Source: Phytophthora sp. 'mugwort' | Lineage: Eukaryota > Oomycota > Peronosporomycetes > Peronosporales > Peronosporaceae | Direction of reading: 5' to 3' | Assembly (NCBI GenBank): GCA_033558025.1 | Contig: JAUCEF010000004.1 | Span: 3,162,001-3,226,000 of the forward strand | Length of the DNA: 64,000 nt | Shown: positions 46,395 through 57,664 of the stretch, piece after piece | How positions within the stretch are numbered: position 1 is the first letter of the stretch | How the letters are laid out: each line of letters begins with the position of its first letter | The notes under the pieces: model-generated | Database searches by the model: none | What the model saw: the letters and a program-made list of their open reading frames with translations, nothing else | What the model was told of the DNA's origin: nothing | Translations under genes and position numbers: made by a program

Positions 46395-47009
46395 AGAAAC
46401 CCTGCAGTACACTTGAATGTCCGCCGTTCGTTTGAAAAACTCGCTCCATCTTACATTATTATAATTTTTCTGGGGATACTGGTACACTCGTACTGCGCGA
46501 TTCACAGTTAACGCTGCTTTCACGGCCGTCGCGATGGGGTGGGTGGTTCCAGCTTCGGGTCGGCTTGCCTTCAATCGGATGCCATTGTCACAGAAATCCG
46601 CGTCCCAGCCCCATCGTCGCGCCGCTCGCTCGTTCATGCTCGTCTTCATGCCGTCCTCTCCTCTCGCCGGCGCTAAACTATTTTCTGCACGTTTCCTATC
46701 TTTTGCTACTTACTATTTTTGCCGACATTCTGTAGCACGAGTTGTCCGCTGATGGTATGGTTTTGTGGGCGCCAGAGCTCGAGACCGCCCTGCCAATACA
46801 GGACGGACACTAGCCCTGGCATGCTGGATGTGTTGTTTTTCTCTTCTCTCTTTTGAGTCAAATGGAGCACGTATTTCTTCCTTCACTGAATAGACGCGCG
46901 TGTCTTGGGGGATTGTCAAGACACCGCCAGATCCCTTGTCGCGTTACTCACTCACTCCGTTGCGTTGAAGCAGATGCTGCCGCATGTCAAAAGGGTCGAC
47001 GTGTGTGTT

Positions 47010-47504
47010 CTACTTCACCGAGCGGGGCTGGTGCAGCGCTGAGCGCATGTTCCTCTTGGCGTGGAAGCTGTTTTTCTGCAAAATGATCTGCTGCTTTGAG
47101 GTGAAGCACTTGGCCTTGGCAGCCTTAGCCATCATGCTATAGATCTCGGCGTCCACGTCCGAGCTGGAGCGCAGCTCACGAGTCTTCTCGCTGAGCTTGT
47201 AATGCAGTTCTTGGTGACTCTCCATCAGATCCAGCTCGGCAAGGATCTCATTGATCTCGTCCACCTGCTCCAACTCCAGCATCTCAATGGCCGTCAGGGG
47301 ATGGTACGTGGGGTCGAACAGCTCCTCGTCCGGGATTTCGGCCATGGGCTCCACAGGGTCGGCGATTACGAAGCCCGATTTTCCGGGCGAGTGCGGGCGC
47401 TCCAAGTAGTAGTCGTCAGTGATTTCTGGGTACCAGGTCATGGACGGATAGAAGGGCGGCGCCAGCGCGTCAAGCGTTGACGAGGGCAGCGGCGAGGACA
47501 CCAT
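47010..47504 (-). CDS. PAM2-motif protein (PABP-interacting)
   Basis: A 164-residue intact frame from ATG 47504. Residues 8-19 (SSTLDALAPPFY) and the following Pro-Ser fit the PAM2 consensus (S.LN..AP.F.P), which binds the MLLE domain of poly(A)-binding protein. A short Trp/Tyr segment (TWYPEITDDYY), an acidic mid-region with EIPDEELFDP, a leucine/glutamate-rich helix (about residues 74-90) and a basic, Lys-rich C-terminus follow. N-terminal PAM2 plus short length resembles ERD15/CID-type proteins of plants. It likely acts in the cytoplasm in mRNA translation or stability. It is divergent from DBR1 with about 850 bases between. Confidence 0.65.
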   Translation of the reverse strand: MVSSPLPSSTLDALAPPFYPSMTWYPEITDDYYLERPHSPGKSGFVIADPVEPMAEIPDEELFDPTYHPLTAIEMLELEQVDEINEILAELDLMESHQELHYKLSEKTRELRSSSDVDAEIYSMMAKAAKAKCFTSKQQIILQKNSFHAKRNMRSALHQPRSVK

Positions 47505-48357
47505 TGCAGTTGATCTGATTCGGGCTCTGTTGGTTAGTTGGGTGTGCGGCTTGAAGCAAATTGCTCAATGGCCTCAGCTGGGGGCCGCCGCCGCGCTTCA
47601 AAGAGACGACTGCGCCGTGTCTTTCCGCCACCCCCGAGGCGGCGCGCCGGTCTGAGCAGGGTTTTACGCTAATTCACGATGGATTGGCTAACCCGTAGTG
47701 AATTGTGTAAACTCGTCCTTCCATTGGCTGAATTCTGGCCAATGGTGTGTCAACCCTTCACCTAAAGAACATTTCGCCTACCCCCGTGGACTGAACTTCA
47801 ACATCCCATACTCTTCCATCGGAAGGAACTTCATACCGGAACATGCATGTCTTCTGCATGGAATCAGTGATCCCGAATCAGTATGCAAGTGATCTTGCTT
47901 CTGTCCCAAGTGTATTCTTCTTGTAAGGAGGTAACTAGTAGTAGTTTACTCGGCCCGTAACAGCGGAGCTGCGCATTGCTAGGAATCGCGGCTAATTTCG
48001 CTGGAGCTCACTCCGCGGGTTCACGCTGGTCCAGTGTTGAAACGGCCGTGGTTGCAACGTGCTGTATCAAGTTGATCGAAAGCGCCCAGGCCGCAAGGAT
48101 GGGGTACGCGTCCTATGCCTAAAGGGGGGCTGAAGTATCATCGGCAAAATTCCGCCCGAAACGCTCATGACCTGAGCGCGGCGCGCTACTTGCAGACACC
48201 AGGCGGCGACATAAGGCCACAAGTCCACTTCAACATGGTGTTGAAGCTGGCATTCCATGGCCAATATGCCTCGAGTTTCCTAGCGTTACTCTCATATAAC
48301 AACTTCATATTGCAACTTCAGCCAGTAAGTACCAATCCGTCACAAACTCCAATCATC
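47505..48357. promoter_or_regulatory. Shared 5' region of the PAM2-protein and DBR1 genes
   Basis: No gene is supported. Before DBR1, TTCATATTGCAACTTC at about 48306-48321 resembles the oomycete initiator plus flanking-promoter-region pattern (TCATTYYNCAWTTT). The frame upstream of the DBR1 ATG is open to 48115, but these residues do not match the family and are read as 5' UTR. Confidence 0.4.
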
Positions 48358-49968
48358 ATGGTGCGCGTAGCGGTCGTGGGCTGCGCCCATGGGTTGCTGG
48401 ACGACATCTATTCGACTGTCGACTTCGTCAACGAGATGGACCCGGAGAACCCCGTGGAGCTGTTGTTGTGCTGCGGTGACTTTGAGTGCATGCGCAACAC
48501 GCGCGACCTGGAGACGCTAGCCTGTCCGCCCAAGTACCGCGCGCTGCACGCCTTTCACCGCTATTACAAACAGGAGAAGGTGGCGCCTGTACTTACCATC
48601 TTCGTGGGGGGCAACCATGAAGCTTCGGGCTATTTGCAGGAGTTACACTACGGTGGCTGGGTGGCCCCGAATATGTTTTATCTTGGCGCAGCAGGTGTTA
48701 TCAATGTGGCAGGACTGCGCATCGCCGGGCTGTCGGGTATTTACAAGCCGCAGCACTACACGGCGGGACGGTTCGAGTCACTACCATATGATAACAACAC
48801 GATGCGTAGCGTGTACCATGTGCGCGAGCTCGAGGTCTTCCAGCTCTCACATGTGCAGCAGGTAGACAAGACGCCACTGGGAGTGTTCCTATCACACGAC
48901 TGGCCCCGAGGAATCGAGCAGTACGGTAACGTGACGCAATTGTTGCGTCGCAAGCCATTCTTTGAGCAGGAGATTAGAACCAACTCGCTGGGAAGTCCTG
49001 CAGGCGAGTTCCTGATGTACCAGTTGCGCCCACAGTACTGGTTCGCTGCGCACTTACACGTTAAGTTTGCTGCTATCGTCGTCCACCCAGCCCAATCAAG
49101 TGACGCTACTCACTCAGCAAATGGTGAAGCTACAGAAGCAGAGAAGGCAGAAGTAAACGATGAGCAGGATGAAGCAGTCAAGCATCTGTCCCAACCGGTG
49201 ACAACAAAGTTCTTGGCCCTTGACAAATGCCTTCCGCGTCGAGAGTTCATGCAGATTCTGGACTTGCCTACTTCGAAGGCTGCAACGGATACATCGCCAG
49301 CAGAAGAAAAGACAGAAGGTGCTAAAAATGCGTCGACAAGCGAGGCAAAGCAGGATGCTGCCCAGAACGATGAAGCTGCAGAGGCAGTCGAGACTAGGCT
49401 AAAGCCGAAGCGTCGTTCTTCCCCACCCAAGATCATGTTTGACCTGGAATGGCTTGCTATCCTGCGCGCGACACACCACCTCGCTTCATCAAACAAGTTC
49501 GCACCCCGTGTGCCCCAGGAGGAAATGACGATTGAAGACAAGGACATCGCCTGGGTGAAGAAGCGCATGCAGGAGTTTGTTGCAGAGAAGAAGCTAAAAA
49601 AGGCGGAGGGAGAGTGGATCACAGACTTTGTGAAAACCGCACCAGGATACGGCGAAGAGGAAGGACCGGTGTTGGTTTTAGGCAATCCTCAGACCGATCT
49701 TCTGTTGGAACTGTTGAAGCTCCCGCATGTAGTGACTGCACCGTTTGTTAGCGCCGGCGCGGCTGCTGCAGCTATCGAGGACCCTAACGAGATTGATTTA
49801 GGTGATGAGGACGACAGCGCCGTCGACGAGAATGCCAAACCGATGGACGCCGATGTCACTGCCAGCAGTGATGGCACAACCGGAAACCCGGTCGAGTCAA
49901 TAGAGGCAACAGCAACAGGGCCGACTGCTCCGCCCACAGACCCGTGCGAAATCGATATTGACCTATAA
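48358..49968 (+). CDS. DBR1: RNA lariat debranching enzyme
   Basis: 536 residues, close to the usual DBR1 length. The start at 48358 (MVRVAVVGCAHG) is chosen because the family begins right at the metallophosphoesterase fold. Motifs: GCAHGLLD (8-15), CCGDFEC (38-44), GGNHEAS (84-90), GLSGIYKPQHY (124-134), SHDWPRG (179-185) and AAHLHVKF (230-237), the metal-binding and catalytic His, Asp and Asn positions. The C-terminal half (245-536) is acidic and low-complexity, with one conserved block (FDLEWLAILR, about 361). The enzyme cleaves the 2'-5' bond of intron lariats in the nucleus for turnover. Intron-free here. Confident. Confidence 0.96.
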   Translation: MVRVAVVGCAHGLLDDIYSTVDFVNEMDPENPVELLLCCGDFECMRNTRDLETLACPPKYRALHAFHRYYKQEKVAPVLTIFVGGNHEASGYLQELHYGGWVAPNMFYLGAAGVINVAGLRIAGLSGIYKPQHYTAGRFESLPYDNNTMRSVYHVRELEVFQLSHVQQVDKTPLGVFLSHDWPRGIEQYGNVTQLLRRKPFFEQEIRTNSLGSPAGEFLMYQLRPQYWFAAHLHVKFAAIVVHPAQSSDATHSANGEATEAEKAEVNDEQDEAVKHLSQPVTTKFLALDKCLPRREFMQILDLPTSKAATDTSPAEEKTEGAKNASTSEAKQDAAQNDEAAEAVETRLKPKRRSSPPKIMFDLEWLAILRATHHLASSNKFAPRVPQEEMTIEDKDIAWVKKRMQEFVAEKKLKKAEGEWITDFVKTAPGYGEEEGPVLVLGNPQTDLLLELLKLPHVVTAPFVSAGAAAAAIEDPNEIDLGDEDDSAVDENAKPMDADVTASSDGTTGNPVESIEATATGPTAPPTDPCEIDIDL

Positions 49969-50103
49969 CCTGGAATGAATATTGGCTGCCACAGGAGAGC
50001 ATTTTTTCTTACTTACCAAAAAAAAGTGATTGGGAACAAGTAGGCATGGCTACATTTTGTGTATTCCAGTATACTATACTATACTATACATGTACAAATT
50101 TTG

Positions 50104-51440
50104 ATGGCAAAAAAAGGTATTAAGGCCAGGAGTCAAGTCCCAAGGAGCTTGCGGCCATTCGCGATGAAGACCTGGGTGCGTGAGGCGGCGAAGCGCGCGC
50201 GGCAGCTGCCCTTCGGACCGGCGCTAGACTACGGAGTGGACAAGTCGTTGCTGTACGTATCTGCATCTCTATTATAGCCGTTGCTTCGTGTGTGTTCGAT
50301 TGCTTACACGGAATGCGATCGTCTTGCAGTGATTCGGCCTTGCAGTCGGCATTTGTACAACTGGACTGTGACAAAGAGACCGAGGCATTCCTCAACGTAC
50401 GTGGACTGTTGGTTTTGCTCAATTTTGCCGGCTGACGCAACGATCCACGGGTGTGTCCGGCGATAGACCTGTACGGGGGGAAGTTTGTGGGAGTCGCTGG
50501 GATCCACCGTGCTCGGACTCTTCTACTCCCTGACCGACGCAAACGGAATTCTTGGACGTACGTGAGCCTACTGTCGGCGTCAACGTGGTGCCCCTTTGCA
50601 GCACCGCACTGGATGATTCCCATCTCACCTCTTTTTGCTCTCTCTCTTGTCTCGGTGTGGCTCAGGTGGTCAGATGTTTGTGCTTTCAAAGCTTCAAGTG
50701 CAGCAGCTTCTCCATCGTGAGCAACCCGTGATAGGAGATGGCGGATCCCTGCTTGACATCGGAGCTGGCGACGGAAACGTGACCGCGTCGCTTGCCTCGC
50801 TTGTGGGCCAAGTTACCACGACCGAGGCTTCAGGGCCCATGGTTGCTCACCTGAATGCGCGAGGCTACAACAGTGTGGAAACTAGCGACTTGCAGCACGA
50901 ATTCGTGCAGTCGCGAAAGCCCTACAACATTATCAGGTGCGTCGTCGCGTCATCGCCGAGACCCCCTTTTTGATGCGACCCTTTTTATTGACCACACAAC
51001 GCTGCAATGTGGTTTATTCGTCATGACTAATCTAACATATTTGCAACGTTTTGCGGCGCGTATCAAGCTTGCTAAACGTGCTGGACCGTGCGGACAAACC
51101 GCTCACGATGCTCCGCGAAATTCGCGAAATGCTGGACCCGCATAATGGTCTCTTCCTACTGGCCGTGGTGCTGCCGTTTTCAGCTTTTGTGGAACAGGGC
51201 ACACAGCGAGTGGCGCCGACGGAGAAGCTGCCGATGCGGGGCGGACTATGTGCCAACGGCGCGCCCTTTGAGATCGCGGCCAGCCTGCTGCTACGCAATG
51301 TGCTGCTGCCGGCGGGCTTCAAGCTCCGACATTTTAGTCGTGTGCCCTATCTGTGTCGTGGGGATATACAGCAGCCTTACTATGTGCTGTCGGACGCGAT
51401 CTTCGTGTTGGAAGTCGACGATAAAGAGGGATCAAGTTGA
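50104..51440 (+). CDS. METTL9: METTL9-type (DREV) methyltransferase, five exons
   Basis: The model is exons 50104-50252, 50330-50396, 50467-50557, 50666-50936 and 51068-51440, giving 316 residues. All introns have GT-AG ends (GTACGT, GTACGT, GTACGT, GTGCGT donors) and phases join correctly. Exon 3 gives YSLTDANGILG, joined to exon 4 GGQMFVLS, the family's NGFLGRG.MFVFS block. SLLDIGAGDGNVT is the SAM-binding motif I. Exon 5 starts LLNVLDRADKPLTML and holds RVPYLCRGD near the end, both conserved. METTL9 methylates histidine N1 in His-x-His motifs of target proteins. A five-base ATACT repeat lies 20-35 bases upstream of the ATG. Confidence 0.93.
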
Positions 51441-52137
51441 AGTGGTTGAAGCTGCGCCCTGGCTTTTGTTGCTGTTAGTAGGGAAAAAATGTCGACAACA
51501 TATGCAACTGCCGCCTGCTTTTCAGTAAACTAAGCCAAGCCGTTAGCATGCTGACTTCTTTAAGTCGAGAAACGATCCACCTTCGCCCAAGGCCAGGAAA
51601 CGACCGCGTTCTTGGTGCGGAACGCTTGTTGCGGGCGTCAGTGCTGAAATCATGGCTGGCATGGAATGCCGCTCGGGTGGACGAGCTAGGCGGCGAACTG
51701 GCCTCGACCGGGTGAAGGTGTTACCTAGAACAGCAGCAGCAGGCCACCATGGGAACCTGATTGGCAGTCGTCACGAAGGCTAGAGGAGAATATGGTAATA
51801 TCGGTGCTGCTTGGTGAGCGGTATTAATACATGTAGCGGTACAGCGGGACACTACCGAGATACAACAACATACCCAATTGCTGCCGCCTTATCGGTGTAT
51901 CGCTTTCTTTCGGCGACACAAATGGGCATTTTCTCACGAGCAGCTAAGTACGTTTTCATGTCGTACTTAGTGGCAATTATGGACTTGATTTTTGTATGCG
52001 CCGTATTTCATACAGGGAGAGAGCGCCTTCTTTCCCCACACCTCAATTTGCGCTAGAGCCCTCAAGCTGAGACCCAGACCTCTTCAGTGCAAGAGACGGA
52101 CTTCAAACTGGCCATACAACGACACAATCAATACATC
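51441..52137. other. Intergenic, no gene recognised
   Basis: Only short unsupported ORFs occur. CACCTCAATTTG near 52040 may be part of the promoter of the next gene. Confidence 0.4.
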
Positions 52138-53255
52138 ATGGCGCCCCTAGCTGAAGCATCCCTGCCGACGACACCCGCCCTCGAACCGGCCACCGTGCTC
52201 AAACAGAAGACCATCGAGGAGCCACAGAGCGAGACCCCATGCGATGAAGACAATAACGTAGAGATCAATAATGTCGGGCCCGACACAGCCGCGAAGAACG
52301 ACACTCAGCAAGAGACCGAGGACTCTATCGCCCTACAGTCGGCCGAGAAGCGCGTTAGGTTCGACGCAGCGGACGTGGTGGAGTTCGAGCCCACCATGTG
52401 GACGGCCACAGTCTCCTCGGAAGGTGTGCCGGTAAGCGCAACGCCGCAGCGGTTTGAGCCGTTAAGAAGACTAAGACCTAACTTTATATATTTCTGATGC
52501 CCCTACTGCAGGTCGGCATGTCTGTGGACGTGCGTCGTCGTACCAAGCGCCCGCTGGACACGTTTGAGAACGAGCGCGAATCGCAGCGCATAGATCGTCA
52601 GGAGTACATGGAGCTGGGCTATCTGGAGCCAGAAGAGAGACTGGATATCTTAGAGAACGCCGGCCACTCCATCTCAGTTATTAGCCACGTTGAGCGTGAT
52701 ACGCTCCGTATTAACCGTGAACGGTGGGAATCTAACGAGTACGACCTCATGTACCAGTATGGATTGGGCGAGGTGCCCCTGATGGACGACGGCGACATGG
52801 AGATGATTCAGCAGGAAGATGGTGATGACATCATGCACGTAGACGATAGCAGTGAAGACGACTTCTTCTTCGGAGGCAGCAGCCGAAATATGGTCGTGGA
52901 CTCCGAGGTACGCTTCGCCATGGAGGACATGGACGCGTACGACGCCATCAACACCCGTACTTACGACGACCTGAGCATCGATTACGCCTCTGACTGCATC
53001 TTGGGCGACGACGAGAGCTCGGACGAAAACAATGAGCTGCCGTATGCTGTGGACTCGTTCGACTCGCCTCTTAGCTGCGACCTGCTTGAGATGGGCACGT
53101 CGCCTTCTGACGTATCGGGAACCTCAGACTGCTTGCTTGCCGCTGCAAGTGCCGTGAGCTGCGCCCAGTCCGCCGCTTCGAACACAATGACAGTTAGTGC
53201 TAGCAGCTCGACAAAGGCTGCCAGCCCAGTTGAGGCCCCCATCATCGCCGTGTAG
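52138..53255 (+). CDS. Two-exon protein with RVxF motif, stramenopile family
   Basis: The model is exon 1 52138-52431, intron 52432-52511 (GTAAGC to CTGCAG), exon 2 52512-53255; 345 residues. The ATG at 52138 is the first true ATG. KRVRF at residues 71-75 fits the PP1-docking RVxF pattern. It is followed by VVEFEPTMWTATVSSEGVP and, across the splice, VGMSVDVRRRTKRPL. This V.F..V..EF......VSS.G.P.G pattern is shared with many short stramenopile proteins and recalls the N-terminus of animal CSRNP nuclear proteins. The rest has ERESQRIDRQEYMELGYL and ISHVERDTLRINRERW helices, then long acidic, Ser-rich tracts. Function is not known; a nuclear or signalling adaptor is possible. Confidence 0.75.
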
Positions 53256-54274
53256 ATTCGTCAGGGCTCGTTCAACAGTTCCCACACACTCGTGCATGTC
53301 TGCCACGGATGTAGTATATGTGCAGCTGATTTCGTGCTGCGGTTTCCAAGCCACCCTGATCGATCGAAGAGGCCAAGCATCCCATCGGTATTTAGTAAGC
53401 AGGGGGAAGGCGCGACCGCTTCTTCCATTTATTTTTCCTTTTTTGACTGTTGGTATCTTCGGTAGGATAGCGCTTCTCGTATTATTATTGCTTGATAAAG
53501 GTCCCAGTGAACGAATGAAAGCCACTGTTCTACCGAAGTACATGTAAAGTACTGTTGCAAGTAGATGTGTCCACAGGATCGAAGCTGAAGTGAAGTAGTA
53601 GCATTTTCGTCAGCAACAAATGTACATAGCTATTGCGATAGTCGCGCCTTGGCAAGCATTCTGCCAGACGCTTCCCGATCGAATTCATTTCACTTACCGC
53701 CGCACTATAGTACTCTTCAGTAAGGAATTTAAGCATTCGCGGAGTTCTCCATCTTGCTAGCGTTCCTCGCTCAGTTGGCGCGAAAGCTCACGCGACCGTA
53801 AATTCTGCTGAGGGCGAGGACGTCCACTGATACGGTCGAGGAGGAACGCGCGGACTAACGGAGGCTCGATGTTTGCGTGAAATCTGAGCCAATTCGCTGA
53901 AACTGCTCGGAGTTCCCAAGGCGAGACAGATGTCGCCGAACACCTCCAAATCCAGAAGGAAAAACACATGGACGCGTCTAGCGCCCAGGTATAATGAAGG
54001 GAGCACTTTTCTCACTACATGTATTGACCAGGTATTTGCGCAGGTATTGCCCAAGCTTGCGAGATGAGCAAACCGTGATGAAAATAATTTAAACTGAGAT
54101 GTGCTACAGATATTTCACAGGTACCTGGACTATGCGGAACTTACCGATAGTAACACAATCTGGCCGCTACTATTTTGCCAGGTATGTGAGCGAAGTGCCC
54201 GAGTATTCACCTGGTATTGCCCATGTATTAAGCGAACGTTTTAGTTCAATATGCATTCGACGACTCCGTGCTAG
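53256..54274. other. Gap, no gene recognised
   Basis: Short ORFs only. Several near-copies of an AGGTATTGCC/CAGGTAT motif occur between 54020 and 54220. They may mark the end of the adjacent element. Confidence 0.4.
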
Positions 54275-55245
54275 CTACTTGCAGCTCGCGTTGTCTTCCA
54301 AACAACAAGCAGCATCTCCCAAACGGAGCTCTGAAACACCGGATGCAGACACATCCGTCGGTGTCTCGCTTGACACTTGCTTCCAGAAGTACAGGCAGAC
54401 GAAGACTCCACAGCTGTCACCGTCCTTCTGGATCGGTGTCTTCAAGACAACGGCGTCGTACTTGTCGCCCACAACATCCCTGATAAGTTTGTTGGCCATG
54501 CCCACCAACAGGTTCTTCGTCTTCTTGTTCAGGCTGTCATACACGTGCCGTTTCTTGGCCTTTCGACCCACGACGAGGCAACACCAGTGGCTTTTGGCGA
54601 TGTTCAAAGGCAGCAACACGTAGTCGGTACTGTCGGTTTCCATACACACACGGATCTCCAGAATAGTCGTTGCTGAGACCACTTCAACCTTCTCATTTGA
54701 GTTTGTTATGGCAGAACAAGCTTTAGGAAGAAACAAGGTGGCGTTGTTGCTGTATGTCCGCTCCAGGTATACCGCGAACACCCCGGACCAGGTGGGTCGC
54801 CTTCACCGGTGTTATCATCGTCGGCAATGTCGTAAATCTCCGCTACGGTCTTCTCGACACTTCCAGCTTCCCCCGAGCCTTCCTCGTCACCTTCCCCAAC
54901 AACTCCAGCATTCTCCTCGTCTTCCGCATCATTTTCCTCTTCGTCTTCCTCCTCGTCGCTCCCTTTAGCAACACCAGCGTGGCGGTCAAGCTCACACTCG
55001 AAGGACTTTCGAGCGCACGTGTGGTGGAGCGGATCGGTAAAAATCACTGGATCCGTGCACCCGCTGCGCCCAGACACCGACTGCGGAGGGGTACTCCGAT
55101 AGCCGTCTAATTGCTGAGGTTCACCTTGTGTATCCGTCGGCTGGCTGGATCTGCTCTCTCGTTGACACGAGAGGCGCACACAGGTGAGCTCTGAATCATC
55201 CTTTACTAGAATTGGGGGGTGGATCTGGCGTGAGTATTCCTGCAC
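54275..55245 (-). pseudogene. Ulp1-type cysteine protease gene, C-terminal part (transposon-derived)
   Basis: The first frame (54706-55245) is Asp/Glu-rich with EEEDEEENDAEDEE runs and a Cys/His-poor start. A frame change near 54770 leads to the second frame (54275-54781), which holds YVLLPLNIAKSHWCCLVV (catalytic His), HVYDSLN (Asp) and PIQKDGDSCGVFVCLYFW (Gln and nucleophile Cys), the complete His-Asp-Gln-Cys set of C48/Ulp1 peptidases. Ulp1-like domains occur in oomycete Mutator- and CACTA-type transposons, so this is read as a transposon gene rather than a cellular SUMO protease. The protease frame is intact; the upstream link is not. It may join the part at 55869-56712. Confidence 0.65.
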
Positions 55246-55868
55246 GCCGAGATCCGTTCGAGTTGATCTTGGACTTGGCCGTAAATCTTGTGGATCGGTC
55301 TAGTAAACCGGATCCGGAGTAGTACCGCTTTGAGGGGCTTCCTTTAACCTATACGTTGCTTGTACCGCTACCAATAGCGGGGATCTTGAGAGGGTTGAGA
55401 ACCGAAGGGCAGACTTCTAGCCAAGTTTATCTAGTAAGTGTCACAAATGGATGGGTATATTACTTGATTAAAGTATGGGCCAATGTGGATCCGTATACCA
55501 AGAACCCGTGTTGTGTACTTCCAAGCAAATTCGATTCTGACTTATGGGGGCCCTGGCCACCACTCGTTTCGGCCTTCCCATCCCACTTGGGCTCCTAGCC
55601 ACTAGATCTTTGTCCACCGTCTACGCTATACAGGATTCCTGTCCTCCTTCGACGCTTTTACCCTGGTTATTCTGTCCTGTTTCTACTGCGGATCCGCCCT
55701 TAGTATGGCCGGATGCGGTACCTTGGATCCGGCGTAAATTCGCTTCCCAATCCAAGTGGGTTGATCAGCACTTAGCCGGTTGCCGCGCATTCAGGGTCCT
55801 GATCCATCCAATCCGGTCGGGATCCATTAACCCGCTGCCGTTGGCGTCTTCATCATCCTTCCAATCCG
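55246..55868. other. Interposed sequence splitting the Ulp1-type gene
   Basis: About 620 bases, non-coding by appearance, with six GGATCC-type motifs (for example near 55310, 55485, 55690 and 55725). It separates the two minus-strand coding parts. It could be a solo LTR or another insert; no terminal repeats or target duplication were found. Confidence 0.3.
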
Positions 55869-56712
55869 TTACGGAAAACCTTCCCACATATTATTGGGAG
55901 TGGCTCCTGCCCCGTCTGTTGCGCAAGGTAACTTTCTCTTGTTCACTTCACCACGCGCCTTAGCTTCTGCCTTCTTAGCTCGCGTCGGTGCACTTGCCAC
56001 GCCCGACCTGCGAGCTTCTTCGGCCACGCGAGCCTCCTCCTCTCTCTTTGCAGCCTCTGCCATCGGCTGCTTGATGAGATTTGTCTTGTGCGTTCTTGCC
56101 ATGATCGCTGCGTCGTAGCGCCGCAATCGACGGGGCTAGGACTAACTAACTGCCTGCCATGTCACCTCCGAGCTGAGTGGCTGTGGCTGAACGGCAGAGC
56201 GGGAAGCAAAAAAATACTGTAGGAAATTAAAATATCGACCTGGCCATTACCTGGTCGTTATCCTGTCCAATATCTGTAGGTACATACCTTGGCGCGAACC
56301 TTGCCAAAAACCACATTCATACTTGCTCCATTCGTCTTGTCCACCGCAGTAGGAACGTGCTCGGCGATGAATCGGGCCAGTGCAAAAGGAGGCGCGTCCA
56401 TACCTGGCCCGCAGGCAAGTGAGCCAAAGCGGTTCCGTTCGATGGTGCCGCGTATGCAAGCTGGCCATGTGTTCCAGCATCTAGGGCGTAGTCTACACCA
56501 TGCATGTACGCCATTGATGTCTCGTAGCTGCCCGGATGGGGACACAACAACAGCAATGGATCGCCTTCCGAGCACTGGAATCCGCTGCGCTCCAGGCGGA
56601 TGAGTGTCCTGACTACGCCGCTAGACACAAAGAGCTCGACATGCTCTGGTTCGAGGTGCTTCCATTCCCTCCGGATAGCGAGGACATCGGCGTCGGAGGA
56701 TGAGGCACTCAT
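55869..56712 (-). pseudogene. N-terminal part of the Ulp1-element gene
   Basis: The ATG at 56712 opens MSASSSDADVLAIRREWKHL, followed by ERSGFQCSEGDPLLLLCPHP. Another frame (56258-56575) has RFGSLACGPGMDAPPFALAR and an AVDKTNGASMNVVFGKVR block to 56258. After a gap, a Lys/Ala/Glu-rich helix (MARTHKTNLIKQPMAEAAK, then EARVAEEARRSGV) runs to 55869. The order suggests one gene broken by shifts. No catalytic motif is present. Linkage to the protease part is by strand and proximity. Confidence 0.4.
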
Positions 56713-57329
56713 CTTCTGCCAGATGGAAAGAGTCGAAATGACGTTATTGCATCAGGGTACCTCTAGAATATTATTTTCGACCAAGCTCTAAACATTCTTC
56801 GAGTAAACATAGAGTACGAAAATTTTCCGCTGTCATAGTTTAGGGTATTCAGAACGTGTTTGGGAATTGTGCAACGAATTAGAACAGATTGCTAGGAGTT
56901 CAAATCTGTTTGAGGAATATCTGTCTGAAGAGTATCCAAACCATTAGATAAATCATTATAGAAGAATGAGCGCTCTAAACAGAATCGATAAAATCACAGG
57001 TATATTTAGAACGTTTCAATATAATAAAAACTTGCATTTGGACAGAGGTTTTGCAGCAACTGGAAGTATGCCGTTTAATCAAGCTATTGGTCTGAGTCGT
57101 AGATTTGATACAGTGCTAAGAGACATGAACCGCGAGCTCCATGAATATAGGAATATGATGTACAAGTGAAAGCACACATCTGTGTCTAAAAATCAAATTG
57201 TCGAGGAGTTCATAGTTACAGTGATGTTTCCTAAGAAGATTTTCAAGCAGATGATACAATTAAACGATATAGGTTTTAGACATTCAGATGGAATTATAAG
57301 AAACGGCCCCGATTGTGTGCCGTGGTTCA

Positions 57330-57595
57330 CCACTGACGATAGTCATGACCATAGATTCCATCCATTCACTAATGAGGTAGCTAAACTGGCTTCAATCAAT
57401 GGAGACATGACCCCTGAACTGGTAAACGGTCTTCTTGACTATCCAATGTGGTCGCTAACGAACTGCGTTCTCATTGCTGACGTTAGCCTACTAACGGAGT
57501 GTGATGTCCCCCAAGCGATCAGGTTCCCCAAGGTGCAAATGCTGGATGTCAAGACACCAATATGCTTGTATTGGTTGCTGAGCTTCGTTCGATAG
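57330..57595 (+). pseudogene. Major capsid protein fragment (C-terminal region)
   Basis: The frame reads TNEVAKLASINGDMTPEL, VNGLLDYPMWSLTNCVLIAD and VSLLTECDVPQAI, homologous to the MCP C-terminal segment that in copy 1 is cut at 36867 and continued inverted. A frame change after the VPQAI block and a stop at 57595 follow. The preceding codons (57182-57330) do not match MCP, so the fragment was joined to other sequence by deletion. Confidence 0.7.
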
Positions 57596-57664
57596 ATTGA
57601 TCGGGGATTTTATACCACATCTTAAAGTAGTTATTTTTCTGAAATAAAAGTATATATGACAAGC

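Noticed and set aside
48115..48357. 81-residue N-terminal extension of DBR1
   Set aside because: The family starts at the phosphoesterase strand; the extension has no similarity and contains promoter-like sequence.
49110..49937. Minus-strand ORFs opposite the DBR1 C-terminal half
   Set aside because: Shadows of the acidic low-complexity tail of DBR1.
54275..54781. Cellular SUMO protease or Polinton maturation protease
   Set aside because: It lies in a transposon-like gene with an acidic N-terminal region and is not next to capsid genes; the Polinton protease is separately present at 34.9-35.3 kb.
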